Assembly (NCBI RefSeq): GCF_030286045.1
Contig: NZ_CP127390.1
Span: 1,939,482 to 2,003,481, forward strand
Direction of reading: 5' to 3'
From: Propionimicrobium sp. PCR01-08-3
GTDB lineage: Bacteria > Actinomycetota > Actinomycetes > Propionibacteriales > Propionibacteriaceae
DNA length: 64,000 nucleotides
Shown piece after piece: positions 34,891 to 43,770 of this stretch. Positions within the stretch are counted from its first letter, which is position 1. Each line of letters begins with the position of its first letter. The notes beneath the pieces are model-generated. The model had not been told where the DNA came from. It did no database searches and was given only the letters and a program-made list of their open reading frames with translations. Both the position numbers and the translations under genes were made by a program.

Positions 34891-36276
34891 TCAGTCATTC
34901 CAATTGGGTATTTGCAGCGGTTCGCGGCGCAGCACCCGGCTTTGGTTGAGCCGCTCGGCGATCATGAAGGCCAGCTCCAAGCTCTGGCTACGGTTCAGCC
35001 TAGGGTCACAGGCCGTCTCGTAACGCGAATTCAGGTCTTCTTCGGCCAGATGGAATGCTCCGCCCAGGCATTCGGTGACATCGTCGCCGGTCAGCTCGAC
35101 GTGCACGCCGCCCGGCCAGGTGCCGAGTTGGTCGTGCACATCGAAGAAGCCGTTGAGTTCTTCGACGACCGCGGCGTAGCTGCGGGTCTTATAGCCGTTG
35201 GCGGTCTCGAAGGTGTTGCCGTGCATCGGGTCGCATACCCAGGCCACCTTGCGTCCGGTGGCCTCGACGGCCTCGATCAGGCCAGGCAGCTTCTCGCGCA
35301 CATTGTCGGCGCCCATTCGGGTGATGAAGGTGATGCGTCCCGGCACCCGGTTCGGGTCGAGCCGGTCCGCCAGAGCGATGGCGTCTTCGCCCTTGCTGGT
35401 CGGGCCCAGCTTGATGCCCAGCGGATTGGTCACCCGGCTCAGCAGCTCGACCTGGGCGCCGTCAGGCTGGCGGGTGCGCTCGCCGATCCACACCATGTGG
35501 CCCGAGGTGTCGTAGGGCAGTTCGCTGCGCGAATCGATGCGGGTCATCGCGTATTCGTAGTCGAGCAGCAACGCCTCGTGGGACGCGTAGAAGTCGACCA
35601 CCGACAGGGTCTGGTCGTCCACCCCGCAGGCCATCATGAATCCGAGCGCCCGTTCGATCTCACCGGCCATCTGCTCGTAGCGGTGCTCGATGCGCGAATC
35701 CTGCACGAAGCTGGCATTCCACAGGTGCAGCTGGCGGATGTCGGCGAAACCGCCGGTGACGAACGCCCGCACCAGGTTCAAGGTGGCGGCCGAAGCGTTG
35801 TACATGCGCATCAGCCGGTCGGGGTCATGGCGGCGCGACTCGGGAGTGAAGTCGAAGCCATTCACCGCGTCGCCCCGGTAAGCAGGCAAGGTGACCCCGC
35901 TGCGGGTCTCGGTGTCTTTCGAACGCGGCTTGGCGTACTGGCCGGCGATGCGTCCGACCTTGACGACCGGAACCTGCGCCGCATAGGTGAGCACCACACT
36001 CATCGAAAGCAGGACGCGCAGCTTCGCCTTGATGTTGTCGGCGCGCACACCGTCGAAGGTTTCGGCGCAGTCACCGCCCTGCAGAATGAACGCCTTGCGG
36101 TCGGCCACCCGGGCGATCTTCTCGCGCAGCTCATCGCACTCACCGGCAAAGACCAGGGGCGGCAGCTTGCGCAGATCGTTCACCACCGACTTCAGCCGAT
36201 CCGGATCAGCATAGGTGGGCTGCTGCACCTGCGGCATGGCATGCAGTTCGGCTAAAGACGGGATCAGCTCAGACAC
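34891..36276 (-). CDS. aroG: Class II 3-deoxy-D-arabino-heptulosonate 7-phosphate (DAHP) synthase
   Basis: This enzyme condenses phosphoenolpyruvate and erythrose 4-phosphate in the first step of the shikimate pathway. The 461-residue length and the motifs FILQGGDCAETFDG, RIAGQYAKPRSKDTE, WVCDPMHGNTFE and CLGGAFHLAEEDLNSRYETA are those of plant/actinobacterial class II enzymes. The start is GTG (36276). The order next to a PASTA kinase matches mycobacterial aroG (Rv2178c). Feedback control by aromatic amino acids is expected for the family but cannot be judged here. Confidence 0.96.
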   Translation of the reverse strand: MSELIPSLAELHAMPQVQQPTYADPDRLKSVVNDLRKLPPLVFAGECDELREKIARVADRKAFILQGGDCAETFDGVRADNIKAKLRVLLSMSVVLTYAAQVPVVKVGRIAGQYAKPRSKDTETRSGVTLPAYRGDAVNGFDFTPESRRHDPDRLMRMYNASAATLNLVRAFVTGGFADIRQLHLWNASFVQDSRIEHRYEQMAGEIERALGFMMACGVDDQTLSVVDFYASHEALLLDYEYAMTRIDSRSELPYDTSGHMVWIGERTRQPDGAQVELLSRVTNPLGIKLGPTSKGEDAIALADRLDPNRVPGRITFITRMGADNVREKLPGLIEAVEATGRKVAWVCDPMHGNTFETANGYKTRSYAAVVEELNGFFDVHDQLGTWPGGVHVELTGDDVTECLGGAFHLAEEDLNSRYETACDPRLNRSQSLELAFMIAERLNQSRVLRREPLQIPNWND

Positions 36277-36336
36277 GCAGCCAAGAATAATCTGTTCCGC
36301 CCAGAAGAGTTGACGCTGCCCGAACCAGGGATGAGA

Positions 36337-37002
36337 TCAGGTGTCCAGCCCCTGCTGGATGGCGTACCGGGTGAGTTCGACGCGGTTGTGCAACTGGAGT
36401 TTGCGCAGCACATTCTGCACGTGGTTTTGCACCGTGCGATGGCTGACGAACAGCTGCTCGGAGATGTCGCGGTAGCTCAACCCCTTGGCCACCAGCCGGA
36501 GCACCTCGAATTCGCGTGGGGTGAGTGCCGGAGAATCATCGTCCGCGCCGGGGTTGTTGGCCATCCGCCGGTATTCGCCCAGCACCAGCCCGGCCAGGGT
36601 GGCGGTGAAGACCGCCTCACCTTCGGCGGTCTTGGTCACGGCATCCAGCAGCTCTTGCTTGGTGGCCGACTTCAGCACATATCCGCTGGCGCCGGCCTTC
36701 ACCGCCCGGAGAACATCGTCGCGCTCACCCGAGGCCGACATCACCAGCACCTTGACGTCGGGGAATTCACCGGTCAGCATCTGGGTGCAGGTGGCCCCGT
36801 CGGGACTGGGGATATTGAGATCCATCACCACCACATCGGGCAGCGTCGCCCTGGCACGATCCATCACTTGAGCGCCCTCATGGGCGACCGCAACCACGTC
36901 GCACCCCAGTTCGGTGAGATCCTCACCCAACGCGTCAATCCAAAAAGGGTGATCGTCCACCAGCATCACGCGGACCTTGGAGCAGCTGGTATCTGCTGCC
37001 AT
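36337..37002 (-). CDS. NarL/FixJ-type response regulator
   Basis: A 221-residue two-component regulator. The receiver domain has the acidic pair at D16-D17, the phosphoacceptor D61 in VVMDLNIPSPDG and K111 in GYVLKSA. The LuxR-type helix-turn-helix occupies about 155-215 (LTPREFEVLRLVAKGLSYRD, then VSHRTVQNHVQNVLRKLQL). The cognate kinase gene lies 89 bases upstream on the same strand. The pair resembles the actinobacterial MacRS type; targets are unknown. Confidence 0.93.
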   Translation of the reverse strand: MAADTSCSKVRVMLVDDHPFWIDALGEDLTELGCDVVAVAHEGAQVMDRARATLPDVVVMDLNIPSPDGATCTQMLTGEFPDVKVLVMSASGERDDVLRAVKAGASGYVLKSATKQELLDAVTKTAEGEAVFTATLAGLVLGEYRRMANNPGADDDSPALTPREFEVLRLVAKGLSYRDISEQLFVSHRTVQNHVQNVLRKLQLHNRVELTRYAIQQGLDT

Positions 37003-37091
37003 CAGTTACCTCCTGTGCTCGACCGGATTGTTCATTATTGCCCACCTCGGGGCCATCCCTGAGTGGGCCCGGAGGCGCCGGCCGGCGCCGT

Positions 37092-38267
37092 TCACTCACG
37101 CTCCAGAGGAACACGGAACTCCCATTCGACCCCGGCCCCCGGCGAGGTGGTCAGATCCGATGAGCCGCCCAGGTCGATCACACGCCCGACGATGGATTCC
37201 TTGACACCCATCCTTCCGCCGGCCGCCGCGTGCTCCAGCTGCTCATCGGTGACACCGACACCATTGTCGCGCACCGAGATGATCAGGTCGTTGCCCTCTT
37301 GTTCCAGCAGCATCCAGGCGTGCGCGCCGTCACCGGCATGCTTGCTGACATTTGCCAGCACCTCGGTGATCACCCGGTCGAGTTCTTTTGCGCGGGCCGA
37401 GGCCATGTTCAGTTCTCCGGCCATCACCGAGACGGTCACGGTGTCGCTTTGATGCCTCTCCAGCATGATCGTGACGTCGGTCTTGTCGGTGTCGAGAAAA
37501 CCACCACCCAGAATGTCGACCCGGCGATCCTGGAGCGTTGCGCGCAACTGGTCTTCTTGTTTGAGTGCGAGCGTGGCGAGCGTCTTGCCCCGGGGCCCCA
37601 GTTCGTTTCCTTCTCTGGCGACCATCGCCAGCACCTGCAGCACCCCGTCATGGACGATGCGGTTCAGGCGCTCGCGCTCTTCCAGCGCGGCCAGGGTGGC
37701 CAGATTGCGGTCGCGGTCGGTCATCGTGGTGCTGAGTTCATTGACGAGCAAACCGATGAAATAAGGAATGGCGGTCATCAAAAGCACATCGCCCCAGGCC
37801 CTAGGTGCGATCGAGGGCGCTTGCAAGAACTGCACCGCACCGACGACGACGCCCGCCGCCAGGCCCACCCACTGCCCGCGCCACATCGCCAGCACGGCCG
37901 GCGCCGCCAGCATCCAATAGCATCCGACGCCGAGATAGCTTTCGCGTAACACGTTCAGGCCGAGCACATAGTCCGAACTCGCCACCACCAGCAGCGTGAT
38001 CACCATGTCGAGGCCCATCAGCCAGCGGTTGCGCCACTTCTTCTTCAGGTTCAGCAGACTGATGACGATCGTCCAACCAGTCACTATCACGCAGATCTCG
38101 ATCAGCATCCCCGGATGGGGAACCTTCGACAATCGCAATCCGTTGACGACGAGCATGTGCACGACCAACCCGATTCTGGCCCAGCCGGCCGCCCGGTAGA
38201 CGGTGCGCCGCAGCTCGGCCGCACCCGGAATGAGAGGCTCGCGAGGCGGGGCGGCTTGATCACTCAT
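37092..38267 (-). CDS. NarL-type sensor histidine kinase (MacS-like)
   Basis: A 391-residue membrane kinase with about five or six transmembrane helices before residue 190. A short coil leads to the H-box ERERLNRIVHDGVLQVLAMV (phosphorylated His near 206). The HATPase domain follows, with DRVITEVLANVSKHA and SVRDNGVGVTDEQ. The MacS-like order, membrane-embedded sensor then HDG-type H-box, suggests it senses the membrane itself. The ATG at 38267 overlaps the end of the acyltransferase gene by eight bases, so kinase, regulator and the two acyltransferases may share a transcript. Confidence 0.92.
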   Translation of the reverse strand: MSDQAAPPREPLIPGAAELRRTVYRAAGWARIGLVVHMLVVNGLRLSKVPHPGMLIEICVIVTGWTIVISLLNLKKKWRNRWLMGLDMVITLLVVASSDYVLGLNVLRESYLGVGCYWMLAAPAVLAMWRGQWVGLAAGVVVGAVQFLQAPSIAPRAWGDVLLMTAIPYFIGLLVNELSTTMTDRDRNLATLAALEERERLNRIVHDGVLQVLAMVAREGNELGPRGKTLATLALKQEDQLRATLQDRRVDILGGGFLDTDKTDVTIMLERHQSDTVTVSVMAGELNMASARAKELDRVITEVLANVSKHAGDGAHAWMLLEQEGNDLIISVRDNGVGVTDEQLEHAAAGGRMGVKESIVGRVIDLGGSSDLTTSPGAGVEWEFRVPLERE

Positions 38268-39153
38268 CTGGCCGGCCGGCCTGGTCGTCGTCGGTCTTCG
38301 GCAGGTGCTGGCCGGCGAGATGCCGACGTTGCGCTCTGGCGTGTTCGGTGGCCAATGCCGCTTTTTCGGCCTGCGACCGTGCCGCCTCGACGGCTTCGTC
38401 CATGATCGCCGCGTCCTGCTCGTCCAGCAGCCTGGCCAGCTCCGCTTCGGCTGCCCTGCGCTGCTCCAGGGCAGCCCGGCGTTCGGCTCGTCCCTCACGC
38501 CAGGACGCAAACGCTGCCGGACGGGTCACCTTGGCCACCGCACCGGTCGTCGCCGCGTAGTTGTCGACATAGCGGCGCCCCGCAAGCTGGCAGATCCTGG
38601 TGATCACCAGGTCGGTCAATGCGCGCAGCACGAAACCATCCAGCGCGTCGCTGGGAATGTGTGCCTGGGTGAACCGAGTCGTGTCGACGGCCTCCCCGAT
38701 ACGTAGCCGGTAACGCAGTTCGGGCAGTGTGCCCTGGGCGGCGAAAGGCACCAGAGCCGCGGGGACGACAGGCAGATCCTCCTCCAGTGCGAAGGCCGCG
38801 AACTGGGCGTGTCCCTTGTGTACGCAGCCGTCGGCGCTGTTGTCGCCCTCGGGAAAGACCACCAGAATCGCGCCCGCGGCGGCCGCTGCCTGCGGGCTGT
38901 CGTCCGCATCGGGATCGGCCTGCCAGTTGACTTTATGGCGGGAACGTATCGGCAGACCGCCGGCGATCACCCGGGAATCGCGATTCAGCGAAGCCGGGAC
39001 CATCCAATGATCGAAAGGGCTCACCCTGTTGACCGCCAGGATGCACGCGCCATCGGGAATCCGCTCGAGGTGGTCGGCTTCGACTCGCCACGGATGCCTC
39101 AGCTGTTTCGTCAATGCTCCCGGAACAAGTGATCTACGTGATCTACCGGCCAT
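38260..39153 (-). CDS. PlsC-like acyltransferase paralogue lacking the catalytic histidine
   Basis: The 297-residue protein has the overall layout of the lysophosphatidic acid acyltransferase family. However, the catalytic HX4D motif reads NRVSPFD at 42-48, with Arg in place of His, and the second motif reads FPEGDNS (100-106) instead of FPEGTRS. Conserved KGHAQFAAF and late PVVPAALVPF blocks remain. The C-terminal third is an Arg/Ala/Glu-rich coiled coil (about 220-285). It starts seven bases after the active paralogue at 39160, so it may be a regulatory or structural partner rather than an enzyme. Confidence 0.85.
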   Translation of the reverse strand: MAGRSRRSLVPGALTKQLRHPWRVEADHLERIPDGACILAVNRVSPFDHWMVPASLNRDSRVIAGGLPIRSRHKVNWQADPDADDSPQAAAAAGAILVVFPEGDNSADGCVHKGHAQFAAFALEEDLPVVPAALVPFAAQGTLPELRYRLRIGEAVDTTRFTQAHIPSDALDGFVLRALTDLVITRICQLAGRRYVDNYAATTGAVAKVTRPAAFASWREGRAERRAALEQRRAAEAELARLLDEQDAAIMDEAVEAARSQAEKAALATEHARAQRRHLAGQHLPKTDDDQAGRPDE

Positions 39154-39159
39154 TGCCGA

Positions 39160-39966
39160 TCACTCCCCCACGCCGATCTCATCCGGAGTATCCGGATCTG
39201 CTTTCGCCGGCCTGAGCTCGGCGGTGACTGCAGGCCGGGTCTGCTTCTGGTTGGGGTGGTCGAGCAAGTAGCCGGCAAGGTCCGCATTCCTCAGATCGCC
39301 ACGCTTGACCCGCGAGGCGTAAACGTCGACGTATTGCTGCCCGGTCAGCTGCTGGATGGCTGCCATCACCTCATTGGTGACCCAGCGAAGCACATGTAGA
39401 TCATTGTCCTGGCCGGCGTACTCGCGGAAATCGATGGGCTTACCGACCATAATGCGGGCATTCTTCATCGTCGGGATGCCGATCTTCGACCGAACCAGCC
39501 GGGTATCGATCATCGCCACCGGGACGACCGGTTTGCCGCTGGTCAAGGCCATCCTCGCCACTCCGGTGTGGCCCTTGTAGAGCCGCCCATCGGGACTACG
39601 AGTGCCCTCCGGAAAGATCCCGACGACCCCGCCCGCCGCCAGCACATCCTCGACCGAGCCGAGCCCTGTGACGCTTGCGCGTCCACCGGAACGATCGATT
39701 GGAGCCTGCCCGACCGCGGTCAGGAACCAGGCCAGCACCTTGCCCTTGACGCCCTTGCCCATGAACAGTTCCTTCTTCGCGGGAAAGGTGACCGTCGGCT
39801 TGATCAGCGACGGCAGGCTGAAGGTGTCGCCCGCGTCCAGGTGATTGGCGGCCAGCAGGCAGCCGTTCTCAGGAATGTTCTCGGTGCCCTCGATCGTGAC
39901 CCGGAACCACCATCTGACCGCGGGGCGCACCAGCGTCATCTTGAAGAAGCTGTACCAGGCGGTCAC
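39160..39966 (-). CDS. 1-acylglycerol-3-phosphate acyltransferase (PlsC family)
   Basis: A 268-residue membrane-associated acyltransferase expected to acylate lysophosphatidic acid or a related glycerolipid. The catalytic HX4D is intact (NHLDAGD, H42 and D47), as are FPEGTRSPDGRLYKGHTG (from 118) and VVPVAMIDT. The start is GTG with AAGGAGG five bases upstream, an excellent ribosome site. It heads the set plsC, degenerate paralogue, histidine kinase, response regulator. Family position matches Rv2182c in the mycobacterial order, from memory. Confidence 0.92.
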   Translation of the reverse strand: MTAWYSFFKMTLVRPAVRWWFRVTIEGTENIPENGCLLAANHLDAGDTFSLPSLIKPTVTFPAKKELFMGKGVKGKVLAWFLTAVGQAPIDRSGGRASVTGLGSVEDVLAAGGVVGIFPEGTRSPDGRLYKGHTGVARMALTSGKPVVPVAMIDTRLVRSKIGIPTMKNARIMVGKPIDFREYAGQDNDLHVLRWVTNEVMAAIQQLTGQQYVDVYASRVKRGDLRNADLAGYLLDHPNQKQTRPAVTAELRPAKADPDTPDEIGVGE

Positions 39967-40148
39967 GGAATCCTCCTTGTAGGGATCTGCTGAGGACCCA
40001 CGCTCTGCCGGGCAGGATCCGTCATTAGATTAATGCCTCAGTCGGCTGATTTCCGCCTACTGCGCGTCCGGCGCGCGGCACGCTGGGGCGCTCCTCATCT
40101 TCGACCATCGGGCGTTCCCCGCCAAAGCCACGGCCGCTGCCTGGCTCA

Positions 40149-41348
40149 TCAGCCACAGTCGGCCACGGGCCCGATCAATTCGGGCTGCTCGCCCGCAGTG
40201 ATCCACAGGTAGTGGAGGGAATGGCCCGTGTCACGCTCAGCGAGGAGCATATTGATGGCCGCCGCGCTCCAGGCATAGGCGAGTTCGCTCTTGGACGGAT
40301 CCGCAAAATCGGCGTCTGCCGGCGGTGCGTCGGAAAGCGGGCAGTGATCGAGCAGGACCTGGTTGCTGGCTTGGGCTGCCGCGTCGGAGGTCTGCAACAT
40401 CAGATGCTCGGCCAGGCCTTCGCTGACCCACAGTTGGCCGTCGGCCGGATGCCCGAGCCAGCTCGTGGCAGCGTGCGTCAATTCGTGGACGAGCAGCAGA
40501 TTGCGCGACGTTTTGTCCGCATCCTGGGTGGTGTCGGGGTTGATCACCACCCGGGGCGGCGCGGCTGAGACAGTGTCTTCGTCACCGCCGCTGTTGGCCA
40601 CCCAGGTGATCGCCCCCGCGTCGGCGAAATCGAGCGCGGAGGCTCCCATCACCTTCTCGAACGCCTCGGTGCTGCCGGGCACCTCGACCACCTGGGTGGA
40701 TGCCTGCTGCACCAGATCGTCAGTGGGAGACGCCATCAAGAAGGCGGACGCTTCACCGGCCGGAATCTGCCATCCGGCGAGGTCTCCGCCGCCGACAAGT
40801 GCCACATATGCCGTGTGCTGGATGCTGATCGGTTCCACCAGCCAGATCGGTTCCGGTGACGTGCCGGATTGCCCGAGGCCGGCGATCAGGCAGCCGGACG
40901 AATCGCACTCCACATCTGCGGCGATCAGGTGGGTCGCCACGCCCTGCTCACCGGGAACCTTCCAGTGCACCCGCCAGGTGCCATCGGACCTCTCCTCCAC
41001 GAGGCTCAGGTCGATCAGGTCCAGATTCGTCCACAGCATGGCGACGAATTCCGGGTCGACATCCGCCGCGAAGGTTGCGGAGAATGCTTCCTCATCGTTT
41101 TCTTGGACGGTCTCCATCAGATGCTCTGCGACGTCCGCCCGCTCGGCGGTGCTCGCCGGGGTAGGAGCCTCCGGCGCAGACGGGGTGGAGACGGCGGGTG
41201 CCGAGCAGCCCACAAGCAATGCCGCCGCGAGCAGCCCCATTACCAGAGATTGCGCGGCTGCAACTCCTGCGCGTAGTTGACAACCCCGATGGGAACCGAG
41301 CCGATGCCGACGGGGTTCGCGCACCCGATAGACCGTTCGCCGAACCAC
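40149..41348 (-). CDS. Putative lipoprotein with HExxH zinc-peptidase-like motif
   Basis: A 399-residue protein of unknown function. A basic N-terminus and a hydrophobic stretch lead to the lipobox LLVGC (Cys at about 48), so it should be a membrane-anchored surface lipoprotein. A SAP/TP-rich linker follows, then a domain resembling a stress-type NTF2 fold, then HELTHAATSW near 288 with WVSEGLAEHL about 20 residues later: the HExxH plus downstream Glu arrangement of gluzincin metallopeptidases. The start is placed at the GTG at 41348 because AGGAG lies seven bases upstream. Peptidase activity is inferred from the motif only. Confidence 0.75.
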   Translation of the reverse strand: MVRRTVYRVREPRRHRLGSHRGCQLRAGVAAAQSLVMGLLAAALLVGCSAPAVSTPSAPEAPTPASTAERADVAEHLMETVQENDEEAFSATFAADVDPEFVAMLWTNLDLIDLSLVEERSDGTWRVHWKVPGEQGVATHLIAADVECDSSGCLIAGLGQSGTSPEPIWLVEPISIQHTAYVALVGGGDLAGWQIPAGEASAFLMASPTDDLVQQASTQVVEVPGSTEAFEKVMGASALDFADAGAITWVANSGGDEDTVSAAPPRVVINPDTTQDADKTSRNLLLVHELTHAATSWLGHPADGQLWVSEGLAEHLMLQTSDAAAQASNQVLLDHCPLSDAPPADADFADPSKSELAYAWSAAAINMLLAERDTGHSLHYLWITAGEQPELIGPVADCG

Positions 41349-41578
41349 CACCACACTCCTTTTTCTTACCGCCTGACCGTGCACCGCATCGGATCAGCCA
41401 TGGGCAACGCTAGCCGGGCGCGGTTCTTCGTCGTTGCAGCCACGGGAGAAGAACTTGTCACGATATGCCGCCCCGCGATCAAGCGCCCGTCCCGCGGTAG
41501 CGGCGATCGGCGAACCGATCCCGGCAGTGGCATCTGACGTACGAAAAATTGTCGGAGCCCACCGCTACCGTCAGCTGC

Positions 41579-43318
41579 ATGGCCATCGATCGACACCAGA
41601 ACCTGCTGCAGCCCAGCCTGGACGACATCGGTACCCCGCTGTCAGAGGCCACGTTCTGTGTCGTCGATCTGGAGACCACCGGGTCGGGGCCGGAGGCGAC
41701 GATCACCGAATTCGGTGCCGTCAAGGTGCGCGGCGGTCAGATTCTCGGCGAATTCGGCACTCTGGTCAACCCGGGCGTCCACATACCCGGATTCATCGCC
41801 GTGCTCACCGGCATCACCAACCAGATGGTCACCTCGCAGCCGACGCTCGGCGAGGTGCTGCCGAGCTGGCTGGAGTTCTCGCGTGGCACCGTGCTGGTGG
41901 CACACAACGCCCGCTTCGATATCGGTTTCCTCAAACGTGCCTGCGAACAATTCGGGTATCCGTGGCCCGGGAATATGGTCGTCGACACCGTCGCGCTGGC
42001 CCGTCAGGCGCTGCTGCGCGGCGAAGTGCCCAACGTCAAACTGCACACCCTGGCCGACCATTTTCATGCCGCCACCCAACCCAATCACCGCGCGCTGTCC
42101 GACGCACGCGCCACCGTCGATGTGCTGCACGGATTGCTGGAGCGGGTCGGCAACCTCGGAGTGCTGAGCCTCGAGGATCTCAAGGAATTCGAGCATCGCG
42201 TTTCACCGCAACGCCGGGCCAAACGCACCTGGGCCTCCGAGCTGCCCGAGCGGCCCGGCGTCTACACCTTCTATGCGCAGCGCCCGGGCCAGGATCGTCA
42301 GGTGCTGTATGTGGGCAAGGCGAGCAATATCCGCCGCCGGGTGCGCACCTATTTCACCTCGTCGGAGACCAGGCCGCGGATGGACGAGATGGTGCGCATC
42401 GCCACCGGGGTGGACGCCGTGGTCTGCGCGACCGAGTTGGAGGCCCAGGTGCGGGAGCTGCGTACCATCGCGGCTCATGCGCCTCGCTATAACCGTCGTT
42501 CGAAGCGGCAGGACAAGGTTGCCTGGGTGAAACTCACCTGCGAGCGCTATCCCCGCCTTTCTGTGGTGGCCAAACCGGCGGACGACCAAGCAACCTATTG
42601 GGGCCCGTTCAGTTCGAGATCCGCCGCGCAAACCGGATGCGAGGCCATCTATGACGCCTATCCGCTGCGCCAGTGCACCACGAAGATCGCCAAGAACGCC
42701 AGCGGCCCCGCCTGCGCGCTCGCCGAACTCGGCAAATGCCTGGCCCCATGCCTGGGGTCGGCAGCAGATGACTACGCGGAGTTGACCAAGCAGGTGCGCG
42801 AGGCGATGACCGGTGACCTGCGGCCCACCCTGGCGCTGATCGGACGCCGCATCGTCCGGCTTTCGGAGCAGCAACGCTACGAGCAGGCCGAGGTGTTGAC
42901 CACTCGCTTGCGCAGCTATGTCGCGGCATCACAGCGGCTGCACCGACTCCAGGCCATATCGCGGTGCTCTCAGATCGTGGCCGCGCAGTGGATAGCGTCT
43001 CCTGCGCCGAACCCCGGCTGGCAGATCCATGTCATCCGTTACGGCAAGCTGGCGGCTGCGGCATGCGCCGCACCGGGCAGTGATCCGATCGAGGTCGCGA
43101 ATCGAGCCGTCCAACTGGCCGAGGTCGTCTGGGCGACACCGCACGACATGCCATCGGCCTCCGTGGAGGAAGCCGAGCTCATCGCACGCTGGCTGGAGAC
43201 CCCGGGTGTGCGGCTGATCGACATCGACGGAGAGTGGTCGATGCCTGTTCACGGTGGGGTCGACCGCGCGGATCTGCCCGAGCTGACAGTGGGCGCCGGC
43301 GCCAGGGATAACCTTTAG
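41579..43318 (+). CDS. DEDD exonuclease fused to a GIY-YIG/UvrC-like domain
   Basis: A 579-residue two-part nuclease. Residues about 25-190 form a DnaQ-type 3'-5' exonuclease with FCVVDLETTG (D30, E32), VAHNARFDIGFL and NHRALSDARATVDVL. Residues about 220-300 form a GIY-YIG domain (RPGVYTFYA, QVLYVGKASNIRRRV). A region with Cys residues and a UVR-like helix pair (QQRYEQAEVLTTRLRSY, near 430) follows. The RNase H and HhH domains of real UvrC are absent. The type is typical of actinobacteria (Rv2191-like) and presumed to act in DNA repair. The ATG at 41579 is chosen; a TTG at 41549 is also possible. Confidence 0.88.
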   Translation: MAIDRHQNLLQPSLDDIGTPLSEATFCVVDLETTGSGPEATITEFGAVKVRGGQILGEFGTLVNPGVHIPGFIAVLTGITNQMVTSQPTLGEVLPSWLEFSRGTVLVAHNARFDIGFLKRACEQFGYPWPGNMVVDTVALARQALLRGEVPNVKLHTLADHFHAATQPNHRALSDARATVDVLHGLLERVGNLGVLSLEDLKEFEHRVSPQRRAKRTWASELPERPGVYTFYAQRPGQDRQVLYVGKASNIRRRVRTYFTSSETRPRMDEMVRIATGVDAVVCATELEAQVRELRTIAAHAPRYNRRSKRQDKVAWVKLTCERYPRLSVVAKPADDQATYWGPFSSRSAAQTGCEAIYDAYPLRQCTTKIAKNASGPACALAELGKCLAPCLGSAADDYAELTKQVREAMTGDLRPTLALIGRRIVRLSEQQRYEQAEVLTTRLRSYVAASQRLHRLQAISRCSQIVAAQWIASPAPNPGWQIHVIRYGKLAAAACAAPGSDPIEVANRAVQLAEVVWATPHDMPSASVEEAELIARWLETPGVRLIDIDGEWSMPVHGGVDRADLPELTVGAGARDNL

Positions 43319-43321
43319 TCC

Positions 43322-43603
43322 ATGATCACCGCAATCGTCTTCGTCCATGTTGAGAACGACCGCATCCCGGAGGTCGCCGAGCAGATCGCCGCCATCGACG
43401 GCATCAGCGAGGTCTATTCGGTTACCGGGCGGATCGACCTCATCGCCATCGTGCGCGTTCCCTCATTTGACGACGTCGCCCCGGTGGTCTCCGACTCCCT
43501 GGCGAAGGTGCCCGGCGTGCGCGAGACCGAAACCCATTTGGCGTTCCGTGCCTACAGCCAGCGCGACCTCGACGCCACGTTCTCGATCGGTGTCGGCGAC
43601 TGA
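43322..43603 (+). CDS. Stand-alone Lrp/AsnC ligand-binding (RAM) domain protein
   Basis: A 93-residue protein made only of the alpha/beta RAM domain of Lrp/AsnC regulators (MITAIVFVHVENDRIPEVAE, then GISEVYSVTGRIDLIAIVRV and VPGVRETETHLAFRAYS). No DNA-binding domain is present. Such proteins form dimers or rings that bind amino acids. It begins three bases after the exonuclease stop and is probably co-transcribed. Confidence 0.88.
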   Translation: MITAIVFVHVENDRIPEVAEQIAAIDGISEVYSVTGRIDLIAIVRVPSFDDVAPVVSDSLAKVPGVRETETHLAFRAYSQRDLDATFSIGVGD

Positions 43604-43702
43604 GCCCACCATTCAATCGGCCGGACGGGAAACCGGTGACCGCGACGAGCATGTTTCGGATCGTTGCCGGCCATCGACTGCGGCCACGCCGCCGGCAGAT
43701 AG

Positions 43703-43752
43703 CACGACGCACCTGATCTCGTCCGATTCGCTCGAAGATCAGGTGCGTCGTG
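43703..43752. terminator. Long perfect hairpin between convergent genes
   Basis: A perfect 16-bp inverted repeat (43703-43718 with 43737-43752) encloses an 18-base loop. It sits between the stop of the RAM protein (plus) and the stop of the cyclophilin (minus), so it likely terminates both. There is no clear T-run on either side. Confidence 0.65.
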
Positions 43753-43770
43753 GGTTGTGGTGCAGGGCCC

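Noticed and set aside
33916-36255. A 779-codon plus-strand open frame across threonine aldolase and DAHP synthase
   Set aside because: Antisense to two certain genes with intact active-site motifs; composition is typical of a shadow frame.
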